A stretch of DNA of 20,670 nt from Alphaproteobacteria bacterium (GCA_021296375.1 JAGWAQ010000021.1:1-20670), one strand, 5' to 3'. Shown: positions 1 to 7,214, numbered from the stretch's first letter. Notes: generated by a model not told the origin, from the letters alone. Numbers and translations are program-made.

Positions 1-1
1 T

Positions 2-436
2 GATATGATCTATTGCAGTGACCTTTCCAGTTTTGCCTTGCCGGAAATCAAAGCCGGTACCCTGGCGGATGCCGCGACGGTGAAATTGCCAAAACGCATC
101 CCTTACCATGTGGCGATGGAAATGCTGTTCACAGGCCGTTGGATGGATGCCGCCGAAGCGCATCACCACGGGCTTGTCAACGCGGTCATGCCGGGCGATC
201 AGTTGATGGACCATGTCCGTTCGATCGCCGCTGATCTGGCGTCGGGGCCGCCATTGGTTTTTGCCTCCATCAAGCAAGTTGTGCGCGAAGCGGAAGACAA
301 GATGTTCCAGGACATCATGAACCGCATCACCCAGCGGCAATTGGCAACGGTGGATATTCTGTATGGTTCTGAAGACAATCTTGAAGGGGCAAAAGCTTTT
401 GCCGAGAAACGCGACCCGGTCTGGAAAGGGCGCTAA
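2..436 (+). CDS. Enoyl-CoA hydratase/isomerase family protein, CaiD-like (C-terminal part)
   Basis: This is the C-terminal part of a crotonase-fold acyl-CoA hydratase or dehydratase; the gene begins outside the window, since the frame is open to the edge. The first visible residues (DMIYCSDLSSFALPE) and the last (SEDNLEG, then AFAEKRDPVWKGR) match, from memory, the corresponding parts of E. coli CaiD, carnitinyl-CoA dehydratase. The 'FTGRWMDAAEAHHHGLVN' segment is the usual crotonase element after the active-site loop. The oxyanion-hole and catalytic-Glu regions lie mostly upstream and cannot be checked. CaiD-like proteins are widespread and many act on other acyl-CoAs, so a carnitine role is only a possibility, although it would fit the betaine-type demethylation genes further along. 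The family call is firm; the substrate is not. Confidence 0.85.
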   Translation, partial: DMIYCSDLSSFALPEIKAGTLADAATVKLPKRIPYHVAMEMLFTGRWMDAAEAHHHGLVNAVMPGDQLMDHVRSIAADLASGPPLVFASIKQVVREAEDKMFQDIMNRITQRQLATVDILYGSEDNLEGAKAFAEKRDPVWKGR

Positions 437-462
437 ACCGATAATCATCATGAGGTGACGAG

Positions 463-945
463 ATGATCAAATTCAACAAACTGGCGGCGACCACGGCTCT
501 TGGTCTTGCCCTTCTGGCGGCCCCCCATGCCATGGCGGCGGGCAGCAGTGATTACAGCTCCACCACCTCGTCATCGAAAGCGGCTCAAACAGCCCTTGCC
601 GATGCGCAAGCAAAGCTCAAGGCCGACGATTTTGCCGGGGCCTACGCGGGATTGACGAAAGCCGTCAAAAGCGATGATCAAAACGCCGATATTCATAACC
701 TCCTGGGGTTTTCCGCCCGCAAAATGGGCCAGTACGACAAGAGCGAGCAGCATTACACCAAGGCCCTGAGCCTTGACCCTAACCACAAGGGTGCGCTGGA
801 ATATATGGGGGAGCTTTACCTGACGCTCGACCGCCCCGATGACGCCGAGCAATTGCTGGCCAAGCTGGATGAAGTCTGCTGGCTTGGGTGCGATGAACAC
901 GACACCCTGGCGGCGGCCATCACCGCCTATAAAGCGGGCAATTGA
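463..945 (+). CDS. Secreted tetratricopeptide-repeat protein
   Basis: A 160-residue protein with a clear N-terminal signal peptide: a basic MIKFNK start, a hydrophobic LGLALLAA core and probable cleavage after AMA near residue 26. A Ser/Thr-rich linker (about 28-40) leads into about three TPR-like helical pairs (about 42-75, 76-109, 110-142); the middle one, with 'NLLGFSARKMGQYDKSEQHY', is the best match. The C-terminus carries a CWLGC cysteine pair (139 and 143), possibly a disulfide in the periplasm. TPR proteins act as protein-binding scaffolds; no enzyme activity is implied. A GAGGTGACGAG stretch gives a good Shine-Dalgarno before the ATG. The gene follows the crotonase by 26 bp and its stop abuts the stop of the convergent gene with no spacing. 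The partner is unknown. Confidence 0.8.
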   Translation: MIKFNKLAATTALGLALLAAPHAMAAGSSDYSSTTSSSKAAQTALADAQAKLKADDFAGAYAGLTKAVKSDDQNADIHNLLGFSARKMGQYDKSEQHYTKALSLDPNHKGALEYMGELYLTLDRPDDAEQLLAKLDEVCWLGCDEHDTLAAAITAYKAGN

Positions 946-2028
946 TCAGGTCACGCCGCGATTGTTGAGTTCCGCCAGTTTTTCCTGGGCGGTTGACGAC
1001 AGGCCCTCAGGATCACCACTGCCAAATGACGCGACGGGGATATCAAGGTCGCTATCATCATCGCCGGTTTCAGGACGTGGTTCTGGCTCTGGCGCTTCAA
1101 TAGGGTCAAAATCAAGGCTTGGCACCGGATCAAAATCAGCACGGTCGGGGTCAGAATCGTCGCGATTATTGGCGTGAAGCGCCGGTTCCTGAAAAGTTGG
1201 GGGTGCTGCGCCGGTTTCCGGCAAATCAAGATCTGAAAAATCCAGATCATCATCAGCCACTTCCATCAGTGGCGTTGGCATTGGTTCCTGGAGCATTGGT
1301 TCCGGGGGCATTTCTTCCGGGGGCATTTCTTCCGGGGCCGCCGTTTCTTCAGGCATATCAAATTCATCATCCTTGGGGGCTTGCGGTGCCATCAAGCTGG
1401 CGGGGGTTTTCTCATCAATCGTGAAGGACGGCACCGGGGCTGGCGCGGCCTCGGCAAATGACGGCGATGCCGGCTTAAGTTCAGGGGCAGGATCAACACC
1501 GGATTCCATCACCGGCGCAGGTGCGGGCGCATAGACCGCCGGTTCATCGGCAGCGGATGTCAGGGCGAGGCCTTCGGCCAGACTGGCGTCATCCATCACC
1601 GCCGCCACCGGGGACACCCCCATGTCGTGACCCATGTCGTGATCCATGTCGTGATCCATCTCCATCTCGAGCGGCTTGCGCTTGTCGGCGACGGGGTAGA
1701 GCGGCAACGGGCTGGGTTTGATCTTTGATAATTTCTTCAGGATCGCGGGCGGTGTTTTCTTGTCGCGCGGGGCTTTTGCCGGCTTGGGCTTGCGCGGTGC
1801 CTTGGCGGGCTTGGCCTTTTTCTCGCGGATCGGCTTTGGCCGCCCGGCTTTCGGCTTCAGGCGCGACAGCACCAGCACCAGCATGAGCAGAATGAACACC
1901 GCGACCAGCACAAACAACGGCGTGCCAAACTGCTTGACGGCGAGCCGCAGGATGGCGTTGCTCTGGACGATATTATCGACCATGGGGATGGCGTAAAACT
2001 GCGCGATGAGGGCGTTGATCATGTCCAT
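946..2028 (-). CDS. Hypothetical membrane-anchored low-complexity protein with His-Asp-Met repeats
   Basis: I do not recognise a family. The 360-residue product has one strong transmembrane segment at about 36-56, then a very basic Lys/Pro/Ala-rich stretch (about 58-105, with 'KPAKAPR' twice), then a long acidic Pro/Glu/Met-rich tail to the end. Positive-inside logic suggests the basic and acidic part is cytoplasmic. Two short repeats are visible: HDM units at about 124-136 (12-bp DNA units) and a PEEMP-type pentapeptide repeat (15-bp DNA units). The His/Met/Asp cluster could bind a metal, but this is speculation. The start ATG follows the TAA of the upstream gene with zero spacing, so the two are probably translationally coupled. 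Such tails are usually disordered. Confidence 0.65.
   Translation of the reverse strand: MDMINALIAQFYAIPMVDNIVQSNAILRLAVKQFGTPLFVLVAVFILLMLVLVLSRLKPKAGRPKPIREKKAKPAKAPRKPKPAKAPRDKKTPPAILKKLSKIKPSPLPLYPVADKRKPLEMEMDHDMDHDMGHDMGVSPVAAVMDDASLAEGLALTSAADEPAVYAPAPAPVMESGVDPAPELKPASPSFAEAAPAPVPSFTIDEKTPASLMAPQAPKDDEFDMPEETAAPEEMPPEEMPPEPMLQEPMPTPLMEVADDDLDFSDLDLPETGAAPPTFQEPALHANNRDDSDPDRADFDPVPSLDFDPIEAPEPEPRPETGDDDSDLDIPVASFGSGDPEGLSSTAQEKLAELNNRGVT
1278..1337 (-). repeat. 15-bp tandem repeat (x4) encoding PEEMP-type pentapeptides
   Basis: Four consecutive 15-bp units (GCATTGGTTCCTGGA, GCATTGGTTCCGGGG, then GCATTTCTTCCGGGG twice) run in frame through the acidic tail of the hypothetical membrane protein gene. 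They encode a Pro-Glu-Met-Pro repeat. The last two units are identical, which suggests recent slippage. Confidence 0.8.
1621..1656 (-). repeat. 12-bp tandem repeat (x3) encoding HDM units
   Basis: Three consecutive 12-bp units, CATGTCGTGACC, CATGTCGTGATC and CATGTCGTGATC, followed by a degenerate fourth (1657-1668), lie in frame inside the hypothetical membrane protein gene. They encode the HDMG/HDMD residues of the coding strand. Copy number is likely to vary between strains because the units are nearly identical. Confidence 0.8.
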
Positions 2029-2547
2029 TTACACGTCCTCATCTTTGGCAAAGCGATCGACAAATTCGCTCACCAGCTTGTGCTGGTATTCATGGGCTTC
2101 GAGTTCCCAGGGGCGGATCGTGTAAGGGATCTGGTCGATCAGGCCAATTTTATGGCCAAGCCATTGGGCGGTGTATTTTTCCGGCTTGCCCGGCTTTGGC
2201 GGCTGGCCATGAAGCATCAGGCGGCCTGACGCCACCTGGGCGATATGGATCCACTCATGGGCGAGTTTCAGCATGGTGTCCAGCACATCATCCTGACGAA
2301 GGATAACGCAGTCAAAATGGTCGGGCGGAACAGGCTTGCCGCGCCGCTTCATCGCCAGCATATCGCTGCGCTGAAGGCCGGTCATGGATGTGCTGTCGGG
2401 GGTCATGTCATTGGACACAAGACGCAAGGTGATGGACACATCGGCACGTTGTTCAGGCGCGATCAGCCGATCATGGAAATAGCGGCTCGCCGCTTCTCCC
2501 AGTTCGGCAAGTGCCGGTTCAATGTTATGCGTTTCAAATGTAAGCAT
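2029..2547 (-). CDS. Hypothetical protein with HEXXH zinc-metalloprotease-like motif
   Basis: A 172-residue protein without signal peptide or membrane segment. The clearest feature is HEWIH at residues 97-101, within 'LKLAHEWIHIAQ', the classic zincin helix with two zinc-binding histidines and a catalytic Glu. Downstream, 'RPWELEAHEYQ' (about 145-155) offers Glu and His residues that could give a third ligand, reminiscent of SprT-like or other minimal zincins; I cannot assign a named family. Its stop codon abuts the start codon of the next gene (TAA directly followed by ATG), indicating a two-gene coupled unit with the repeat-rich membrane protein. No strong Shine-Dalgarno precedes its ATG. 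The HEXXH motif is seen directly; protease activity is inferred. Confidence 0.65.
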   Translation of the reverse strand: MLTFETHNIEPALAELGEAASRYFHDRLIAPEQRADVSITLRLVSNDMTPDSTSMTGLQRSDMLAMKRRGKPVPPDHFDCVILRQDDVLDTMLKLAHEWIHIAQVASGRLMLHGQPPKPGKPEKYTAQWLGHKIGLIDQIPYTIRPWELEAHEYQHKLVSEFVDRFAKDEDV

Positions 2548-2712
2548 AAAAACTAAAGTGCCTGATCCTTAATACTCTATTTATCGCGAAACTGACGACG
2601 TTCTTCAAGTTTTCTTTAGATTATTCGCCTACTCTTTTGAGGGGGGATGGTCCTGGTCGGGGACATCAGGGGGGCCGAAAGGACGAAAGGGCGCCTGCGC
2701 TTGATATAGGCC

Positions 2713-2741
2713 GTGACCTTGAGCGCCTTCATGTGTATAAT
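2713..2741 (+). promoter_or_regulatory. Candidate sigma-70 promoter for pyk
   Basis: A perfect TATAAT (2736-2741) lies 17 bp after GTGACC (2713-2718), which keeps the TGAC core of the -35 hexamer. It is about 97 bp upstream of the pyk start in a 290-bp region without genes. A second TTGACC at 2768-2773 has no good -10 partner. Otherwise the 2548-2837 region holds only G-rich sequence and the AAAGGGG ribosome binding site (2824-2830) of pyk. Confidence 0.4.
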
Positions 2742-2837
2742 GGCAAGCCGGGAAAACGGCCCTGTTATTGACCTCAATTTATTGAATTTTTGGCATTTTT
2801 TCAGGTCATTAGCGTAAGCCAGTAAAGGGGATTATTC

Positions 2838-4259
2838 ATGGCACTTTCATCTTCGGCAACACGGATATTGGCGACCCTCGGGCCAGGCAGCAGTTCTCCT
2901 GATGTTGTGCGCGCCATGATCACCGCCGGTGCCAATGCGTTTCGCCTGAACTTCAGCCATGGCAAACGGCAAGACCACGCCGAAAATATTGCAAATATTC
3001 GGGCCATCGCCGAAGAAACCGGCCAGCCGATCACCATTCTGGCTGATCTTCAGGGGCCGAAATTGCGTATTGGTGAAGTCGAGGACGGGGTTGTCCTGTC
3101 AAAAGGCGATGCCTTTACCTTCCAGCTTGATGAGATGACGGGGTCTGCGGAACGGGTCTGCCTGCCGCATCCTGAAATTTTTGAAGCCATTCTGCCCGGC
3201 CACCGGATGCTGGTTAATGATGGCAAATTGCAATTTACCGTCACCGGCGTTGATAAGGGCGTGATCAACACGCGGGTTGAGGTCGGGGGTGAGCTGACTG
3301 ACCGCAAAGGCGTCAATGTCCCTGACGTGTCCCTGAATATCTCACCCTTGACGGAAAAAGACCGTGAAGACCTGGCGTTTGCGATTGATCATGGCGTCGA
3401 CTGGGTGGCGTTGTCGTTTGTCCAGCGGGTGTCGGATTTGATCGAGGCGCGCAGCTTGATCAAGGACAAGGCCGCCATTATGGCCAAGATCGAAAAGCCG
3501 CAGGCGCTCGATATTCTTGATGAGCTGATTACCGCCGCTGATGGCGTCATGATCGCGCGCGGTGACCTTGGGGTTGAGCTGCCGCCGGAACGTGTGCCCG
3601 GGGCGCAAAAAGACATCACCCGCATCTGCCGCCGCGTTGGCAAGCCGGTGGTGGTCGCCACCCAGATGCTGGAATCCATGATCGACAACCCCACCCCGAC
3701 ACGGGCGGAAGCCTCTGATGTGGCGACGGCGGTGCTGGATGGCGTGGATTGCGTCATGCTGTCGGCGGAAACCGCTGTCGGCAGTTACCCGGTGGAAGCG
3801 GTGGCGATCATGCACCGTATTCTGGAGGAAACCGAAAAGCGCGACGGGTATTTTGAAGACCTGGCGTTTGGCTCAAGCGAAGGCCACACCACCTATCACG
3901 CCGTGGCGGAAAGCGCGACGCAACTGGCGCGCCATATCGAAGCGGCGGCGGTGGTGGCGTTTTCCACGTCAGGCGCCACCACGGTGCGACTGTCGCGGGA
4001 ACGTCCCGGCCTGCCGATTGTCATGATGACGCCAAACCAGACCGCCCGCCAGCGGATGAATATCCTGTGGGGGGTCAACAGCATCAAGACCGATAACTTC
4101 AGCAGTTTTGACGAAGCCCTTGATGGCATCAGCCGCTTGATGCTGGAAAATAAAATGGGCAACCCCGGCGATCAGGTGATCGTCGTGGCGGGGACTCCGT
4201 TTGGCGTTGTGGGAACCACCAACACCATCCGCGTGCTCAGCCTCCATAGTGAGCGATAA
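2838..4259 (+). CDS. pyk: Pyruvate kinase
   Basis: Catalyses phosphoenolpyruvate + ADP to pyruvate + ATP, the last step of glycolysis, in the cytoplasm. The 473-residue length is normal for bacterial enzymes. Motifs in order: RLNFSHG (36-42, cation and nucleotide site), ADLQGPKLRIG (69-79), AKIEKP (216-221) with the catalytic Lys217 and metal-ligand Glu219, RGDLGVE (241-247) with metal-ligand Asp243, and TQMLESM (275-281) with the PEP-site Thr. The C-terminal allosteric-type domain fills about 340-473. AAAGGGG seven bases before the ATG is a good ribosome binding site. The gene stands alone on this strand and its 3' end overlaps the convergent threonine aldolase gene by 23 bp, so no independent terminator exists between them. 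Confidence 0.97.
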   Translation: MALSSSATRILATLGPGSSSPDVVRAMITAGANAFRLNFSHGKRQDHAENIANIRAIAEETGQPITILADLQGPKLRIGEVEDGVVLSKGDAFTFQLDEMTGSAERVCLPHPEIFEAILPGHRMLVNDGKLQFTVTGVDKGVINTRVEVGGELTDRKGVNVPDVSLNISPLTEKDREDLAFAIDHGVDWVALSFVQRVSDLIEARSLIKDKAAIMAKIEKPQALDILDELITAADGVMIARGDLGVELPPERVPGAQKDITRICRRVGKPVVVATQMLESMIDNPTPTRAEASDVATAVLDGVDCVMLSAETAVGSYPVEAVAIMHRILEETEKRDGYFEDLAFGSSEGHTTYHAVAESATQLARHIEAAAVVAFSTSGATTVRLSRERPGLPIVMMTPNQTARQRMNILWGVNSIKTDNFSSFDEALDGISRLMLENKMGNPGDQVIVVAGTPFGVVGTTNTIRVLSLHSER

Positions 4260-5316
4260 ATTCACCCAATGCGCTCACCATCGTGTCGATATCGGCGTCG
4301 GTCACGTCAAGGTGAGTGACCATCCGCAACTCCCGCCCCGGGGTGATCCGCACCCCGCGTTCCGCCATGAACCCCGCAAGATCATCCAGTGCCGTGTCGT
4401 CAATGCGGCAATCGTCATTCCCTAATCGCGCAAACACCATATTGGTTTCCGATGACGTCACGGTGATGCCGGCGGTGGCGGCCAGCCGCGCGGCCAGCTT
4501 TTCGGCGCGGGCATGATCTTCGGCGAGCCGCTCGACATGATGGCTCAAGGCATGGATCCCCGCCGCCGCCAACAGCCCCGACTGGCGCATGCCGCCGCCG
4601 AGCATCTTGCGGGTGCGGCGGGCCCTGGCGATGGCGTCTTTATTGCCCACCAGCACTGACCCCGCCGGGGTGCCAAGACCTTTCGACAGGCAGATGGACA
4701 CGGTGTCAAATCCGGCCACCAGACGTTTGGGGGTGACCCCCAACGCAACCACGGCATTCATCAGCCGGGCGCCGTCGCAATGGGCCTTCAGCCCGTGGGC
4801 ATGGGCGGTGGTGGCCATGCTGTCCATATAATCAAGGGACTGAACCTTGCCGCTGACGGTGTTCTCGACACTCAGCAAGGTGGTGATGGGGTTGTGGCTG
4901 TCATCGGGCTTGATGGCGGCAATGACGTCTTCAACCGCCAGGGCACCGCGATCATCCACGGGCAGGGGATGGGGGAAGGCGCTGCCCAGGACGGCGGAGC
5001 CGCCCGCCTCGTAAGTGTAGATATGATAGCTGCTGCCGATCAGGTATTCATCGCCGCGGCCGCAATGGGCCATCACCGCCGTCAGGTTGGATTGCGTGCC
5101 GGAGGTCAGGAATACCGCCGCCTCCTTGCCGAAGATTTCCGCCGCCATGTCTTCGAGCGCGTTGGTGGTGGGGTCATCGCCATAAACGTCATCCCCGACC
5201 TCGGCGGTCATGATCGCCTCCATCATGGCTTTGGTGGGGCGGGTCACGGTATCGCTGCGGAAATCGGCAAGCGCGTTGCGGGACAGATGTTCAGGCAAAG
5301 AAGAGGATGTGTACAT
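4237..5316 (-). CDS. ltaE: Low-specificity L-threonine aldolase
   Basis: A PLP-dependent fold-type I enzyme cleaving L-threonine or allo-threonine to glycine and acetaldehyde. From the ATG at 5316 it has 359 residues. Hallmarks: FRSDTVTRPT (19-28), VGDDVYGDDPT (40-50), HIYTYEAGG (98-106) with the PLP-stacking His, HCDGARL (179-185) with the Asp that contacts the pyridine nitrogen, and SKGLGTPAGS (211-220) with the Schiff-base Lys212. An in-frame TTG at 5328 would add four residues, but it sits inside a tandem repeat and has no better ribosome site, so ATG is preferred. No strong Shine-Dalgarno is visible; only a GAG within the first repeat. The 3' end overlaps pyk. The leader is unusual: five 17-bp repeats abut the start codon. 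Confidence 0.93.
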   Translation of the reverse strand: MYTSSSLPEHLSRNALADFRSDTVTRPTKAMMEAIMTAEVGDDVYGDDPTTNALEDMAAEIFGKEAAVFLTSGTQSNLTAVMAHCGRGDEYLIGSSYHIYTYEAGGSAVLGSAFPHPLPVDDRGALAVEDVIAAIKPDDSHNPITTLLSVENTVSGKVQSLDYMDSMATTAHAHGLKAHCDGARLMNAVVALGVTPKRLVAGFDTVSICLSKGLGTPAGSVLVGNKDAIARARRTRKMLGGGMRQSGLLAAAGIHALSHHVERLAEDHARAEKLAARLAATAGITVTSSETNMVFARLGNDDCRIDDTALDDLAGFMAERGVRITPGRELRMVTHLDVTDADIDTMVSALGEFIAHYGG

Positions 5317-5401
5317 TGGGTTACTCAAATTATGGGCTTACTCAAATCATGGGCATACTCAAATCATGAGCTTGCTCAAATTATGGGCTTGCTCAAATCA
5401 T
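5317..5401 (-). repeat. Five 17-bp tandem repeats abutting the ltaE start codon
   Basis: Five exact-length 17-bp units occupy 5317-5333, 5334-5350, 5351-5367, 5368-5384 and 5385-5401; plus-strand consensus GGGCTTACTCAAATCAT. On the transcribed (minus) strand each unit reads ATGATTTGAGTAAGCCC or a close variant. Units 2, 3 and 5 therefore begin with ATG-ATT-TGA, a start-Ile-stop mini reading frame; units 1 and 4 have ATA instead. The array ends one base before the ltaE ATG, so any ribosome binding site must lie within it. Confidence 0.9.
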
Positions 5402-5454
5402 GACGGTTGATCTTATCGTGGCGAGGGGGGCTTGAAAACAATGTAATTTTTTTT

Positions 5455-5510
5455 GAATTCTTTTTGGGGAATTCTTTTCGGGAGTTCTTTTTTGGGCATC
5501 TTTTCGGGGC
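5455..5510. repeat. Four imperfect 14-bp tandem repeats in the rarD leader
   Basis: Units GAATTCTTTTTGGG (5455-5468), GAATTCTTTTCGGG (5469-5482), AGTTCTTTTTTGGG (5483-5496) and CATCTTTTCGGGGC (5497-5510) run without spacing, just after a run of eight T. They lie in the gap between divergent ltaE and rarD and share no sequence with the 17-bp array next to them. No function is known. Confidence 0.75.
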
Positions 5511-5593
5511 ATTTGTGGCGGCGGTCGATTTCCCTGCCCAAAGCCGCTGGCATGGGCTAGATTGATCCATCGCGCAGTCATCAGGTGGCCCAC

Positions 5594-6454
5594 ATGTATC
5601 GAGGATTTTTGGTTGGCGGATTGGCTAGCATCACCTGGGGGATGACCCCCATTTTCTTCAAATACATGGCCGATTTCACGACGCTTGAGGTGGTGGCCCA
5701 TCGCGTCGTCTGGACGGTGGTGACCATGCTGGTGGTGGCGTATTTCACGCAACGCATGACGCGTCTTCGCCTCGCCCTGACGACCCCGAAAGAAATGGGA
5801 TTGATCACGATCAGCGCGGTGCTGATCACCATCAACTGGCTGGCCTATGTCTACGCGGTCGAGACCAATCGCATCACCGAAGCTAGCCTCGGGTATTACA
5901 TCTATCCGCTGATGGTGGTGGCGGTGGGGGTGTTTGGCCTTGGGGAGAAGCTGAGCGCAAGGGAATGGGTCGCCGTTACCCTGGCGTTCATGGGAGTGGT
6001 CCTGAAAACTTATGAAAATGGCGGCGCGCCGGTCATTGCCCTGATCGTTTCAGCGAGCTTCACTGTCTACACTTTGCTGGGCAAAACCCGGGCGACAGGG
6101 CCGGTGGTGGGGCTGCTGGCGGAAGTCATTGTGCTGGTGCCATTTGCCGCCGGGTTTCTGGCGGTGCTGGCGATCAACGGGGTTGGCGAATTTGGCGCTG
6201 GAGGGGCGGTCAATTCAGGGCTGGCGGTGGCGAGCGGGATCATCACGGCGGTGCCATTGGTGATGTATATTGCCGCCAGCCGCATGATCGGCATTGCGTT
6301 CGGCGGATTGCTGTTCTATCTGGCGCCAAGCTTGCAATTGGTGATCGGGGTGATGATTTATGATGAGCCGTTCACGCCACTTGATGGGGTCGCCTTCGGC
6401 TTGATCTGGATTTCATTGCTGGTGCTGGCGTGGCCCCGACGCGCCAAGGCGTGA
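5594..6454 (+). CDS. rarD: RarD/EamA-type drug/metabolite permease
   Basis: A 286-residue integral membrane protein with about ten hydrophobic segments, the EamA (DMT superfamily) architecture of two five-helix halves. RarD-subfamily signatures are seen near the N-terminus ('WGMTPIFFKY', 'EVVAHRVVWT') and in the middle ('INWLAYVYAV', 'EASLGYYIYPL', 'GEKLSAREWVAV'). Substrates of RarD proteins are poorly defined; the E. coli member was named for chloramphenicol resistance. I chose ATG at 5594 over the in-frame GTG at 5585 because AGGTGG (5583-5588) makes a good Shine-Dalgarno five bases before the ATG. The gene is convergent with the cyclophilin gene, with 26 bp between stops and no obvious hairpin. 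Its leader contains the 14-bp repeat array. Confidence 0.88.
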   Translation: MYRGFLVGGLASITWGMTPIFFKYMADFTTLEVVAHRVVWTVVTMLVVAYFTQRMTRLRLALTTPKEMGLITISAVLITINWLAYVYAVETNRITEASLGYYIYPLMVVAVGVFGLGEKLSAREWVAVTLAFMGVVLKTYENGGAPVIALIVSASFTVYTLLGKTRATGPVVGLLAEVIVLVPFAAGFLAVLAINGVGEFGAGGAVNSGLAVASGIITAVPLVMYIAASRMIGIAFGGLLFYLAPSLQLVIGVMIYDEPFTPLDGVAFGLIWISLLVLAWPRRAKA

Positions 6455-6480
6455 GGCCACTCCATAAATTTCAATAAAGA

Positions 6481-6990
6481 TTACTCTTCAACAGAAGCTT
6501 TGATGATCTGGTCAGGCTCTGCTGGCGGCTCACCTGCATTGATGGCCTCAACGGCGTCCATGCCGCTTTCGACCTGGCCCCAGACGGTGTATTGCCCTGT
6601 CAGGTGGCTGCAGCCGTCAAAGCAGATGAAGAACTGGCTGTCGCCGCTATCGGGGTTCATGGAACGGGCCATGCCGACGGTGCCGTATTTGTACTGGTAA
6701 TTGGAAAATTCAGCCTTCAGGTTCTGGCCGGAGCCGCCCATGCCCGTGCCGTCAGGATCACCGGTCTGGGCCATAAAGCCCGGGATCACGCGGTGGAAAA
6801 TAATACCGTCGTAAAACCCGTCATTGGCGAGTTCCTTGATGCGGGCAACATGGTTAGGGGCAATGGTTTCCAGCATGGCGATGCGAATCTCGCCTTTGGT
6901 GGTTTCAAGCACAAGCGTGCCCGAGGCATTTGCAGTAGCGGTCATGGTCATCAACAAAGCTCCGATAAGGGGTAAAAGTTTAAGGCGCAT
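6481..6990 (-). CDS. Exported cyclophilin-type peptidyl-prolyl cis-trans isomerase
   Basis: Catalyses cis-trans isomerisation of proline peptide bonds, most likely in the periplasm. The 169-residue product begins with a signal peptide (MRLKLLPLIGALLMTMTATANAS, cleavage near residue 23). The cyclophilin core is complete: IIFHRVIPGFMAQTGD (63-78) with catalytic Arg67 and Gln74, GTGMGGSGQ (81-89), GMARSMNPDSGDSQFFI (106-122) with active-site Met and Phe, and QYTVWGQV (133-140). The Trp that binds cyclosporin in human cyclophilin A lies near 'SHLTGQYTVWG' and is replaced, as in most bacterial forms. The gene is small and single-domain; gene naming (ppiA versus ppiB) is uncertain, with the signal peptide favouring a PpiA-like role. 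Confidence 0.93.
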   Translation of the reverse strand: MRLKLLPLIGALLMTMTATANASGTLVLETTKGEIRIAMLETIAPNHVARIKELANDGFYDGIIFHRVIPGFMAQTGDPDGTGMGGSGQNLKAEFSNYQYKYGTVGMARSMNPDSGDSQFFICFDGCSHLTGQYTVWGQVESGMDAVEAINAGEPPAEPDQIIKASVEE

Positions 6991-7103
6991 GGTCAGGTGA
7001 ACCTCTGAACATTGAGTTGGTCTGTGGGGATGTTCTGCACCTTCAAATAGGGCAGGTCAAGTGATCTTAAAGTGAAGACCATGACGCCACTTTCGATGGC
7101 CCG

Positions 7104-7131
7104 AAAAAGTCATCTGCAAAAAGTCATGGGC
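7104..7131. repeat. 14-bp direct repeat AAAAAGTCAT-N4 (x2)
   Basis: AAAAAGTCATCTGC (7104-7117) is followed at once by AAAAAGTCATGGGC (7118-7131); the first ten bases are identical. The pair lies in the 224-bp gap between the divergent cyclophilin and XRE-cupin genes, just upstream of the TGAAAA dyads, and may be a further protein-binding element. Confidence 0.55.
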
Positions 7132-7133
7132 AA

Positions 7134-7190
7134 AAGATGAAAAGACTTGCCATTTTTTCATCTTGGTGAAAATATCGAAGAAATTTTCAC
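7134..7190. promoter_or_regulatory. Two phased inverted repeats: candidate operator of the XRE-cupin regulator
   Basis: Dyad 1 has perfect 10-bp arms, AAGATGAAAA (7134-7143) and TTTTCATCTT (7155-7164). Dyad 2 has perfect 8-bp arms, GTGAAAAT (7166-7173) and ATTTTCAC (7183-7190). Both share the core TGAAAA-N11-TTTTCA and their cores start 29 bp apart (7138 and 7167). The second ends 24 bp before the regulator start. This geometry fits cooperative binding of a dimeric HTH protein and autoregulation. A TTGCCA at 7147-7152 could be a -35 element lying within dyad 1. Confidence 0.6.
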
Positions 7191-7214
7191 GAATTTGAAA
7201 GTGAATAAAGCGAC

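Noticed and set aside
2644..2672. Imperfect hairpin (GATGGTCC ... GGGACATC) in the pyk upstream region
   Set aside because: Arms pair poorly and no T-tract follows; not enough to call a terminator or riboswitch.
2719..2741. TTGAGC (2719-2724) paired with TATAAT as the pyk promoter
   Set aside because: Spacer is only 11 bp; the GTGACC at 2713 with 17 bp is a better partner.
5317..5328. TTG at 5328 as the ltaE start
   Set aside because: It lies within repeat unit 1, adds only four residues and has no better ribosome site than the ATG at 5316.
5317..5510. CRISPR-like array
   Set aside because: Units of 17 and 14 bp are contiguous with no unique spacers, and there are no cas genes.
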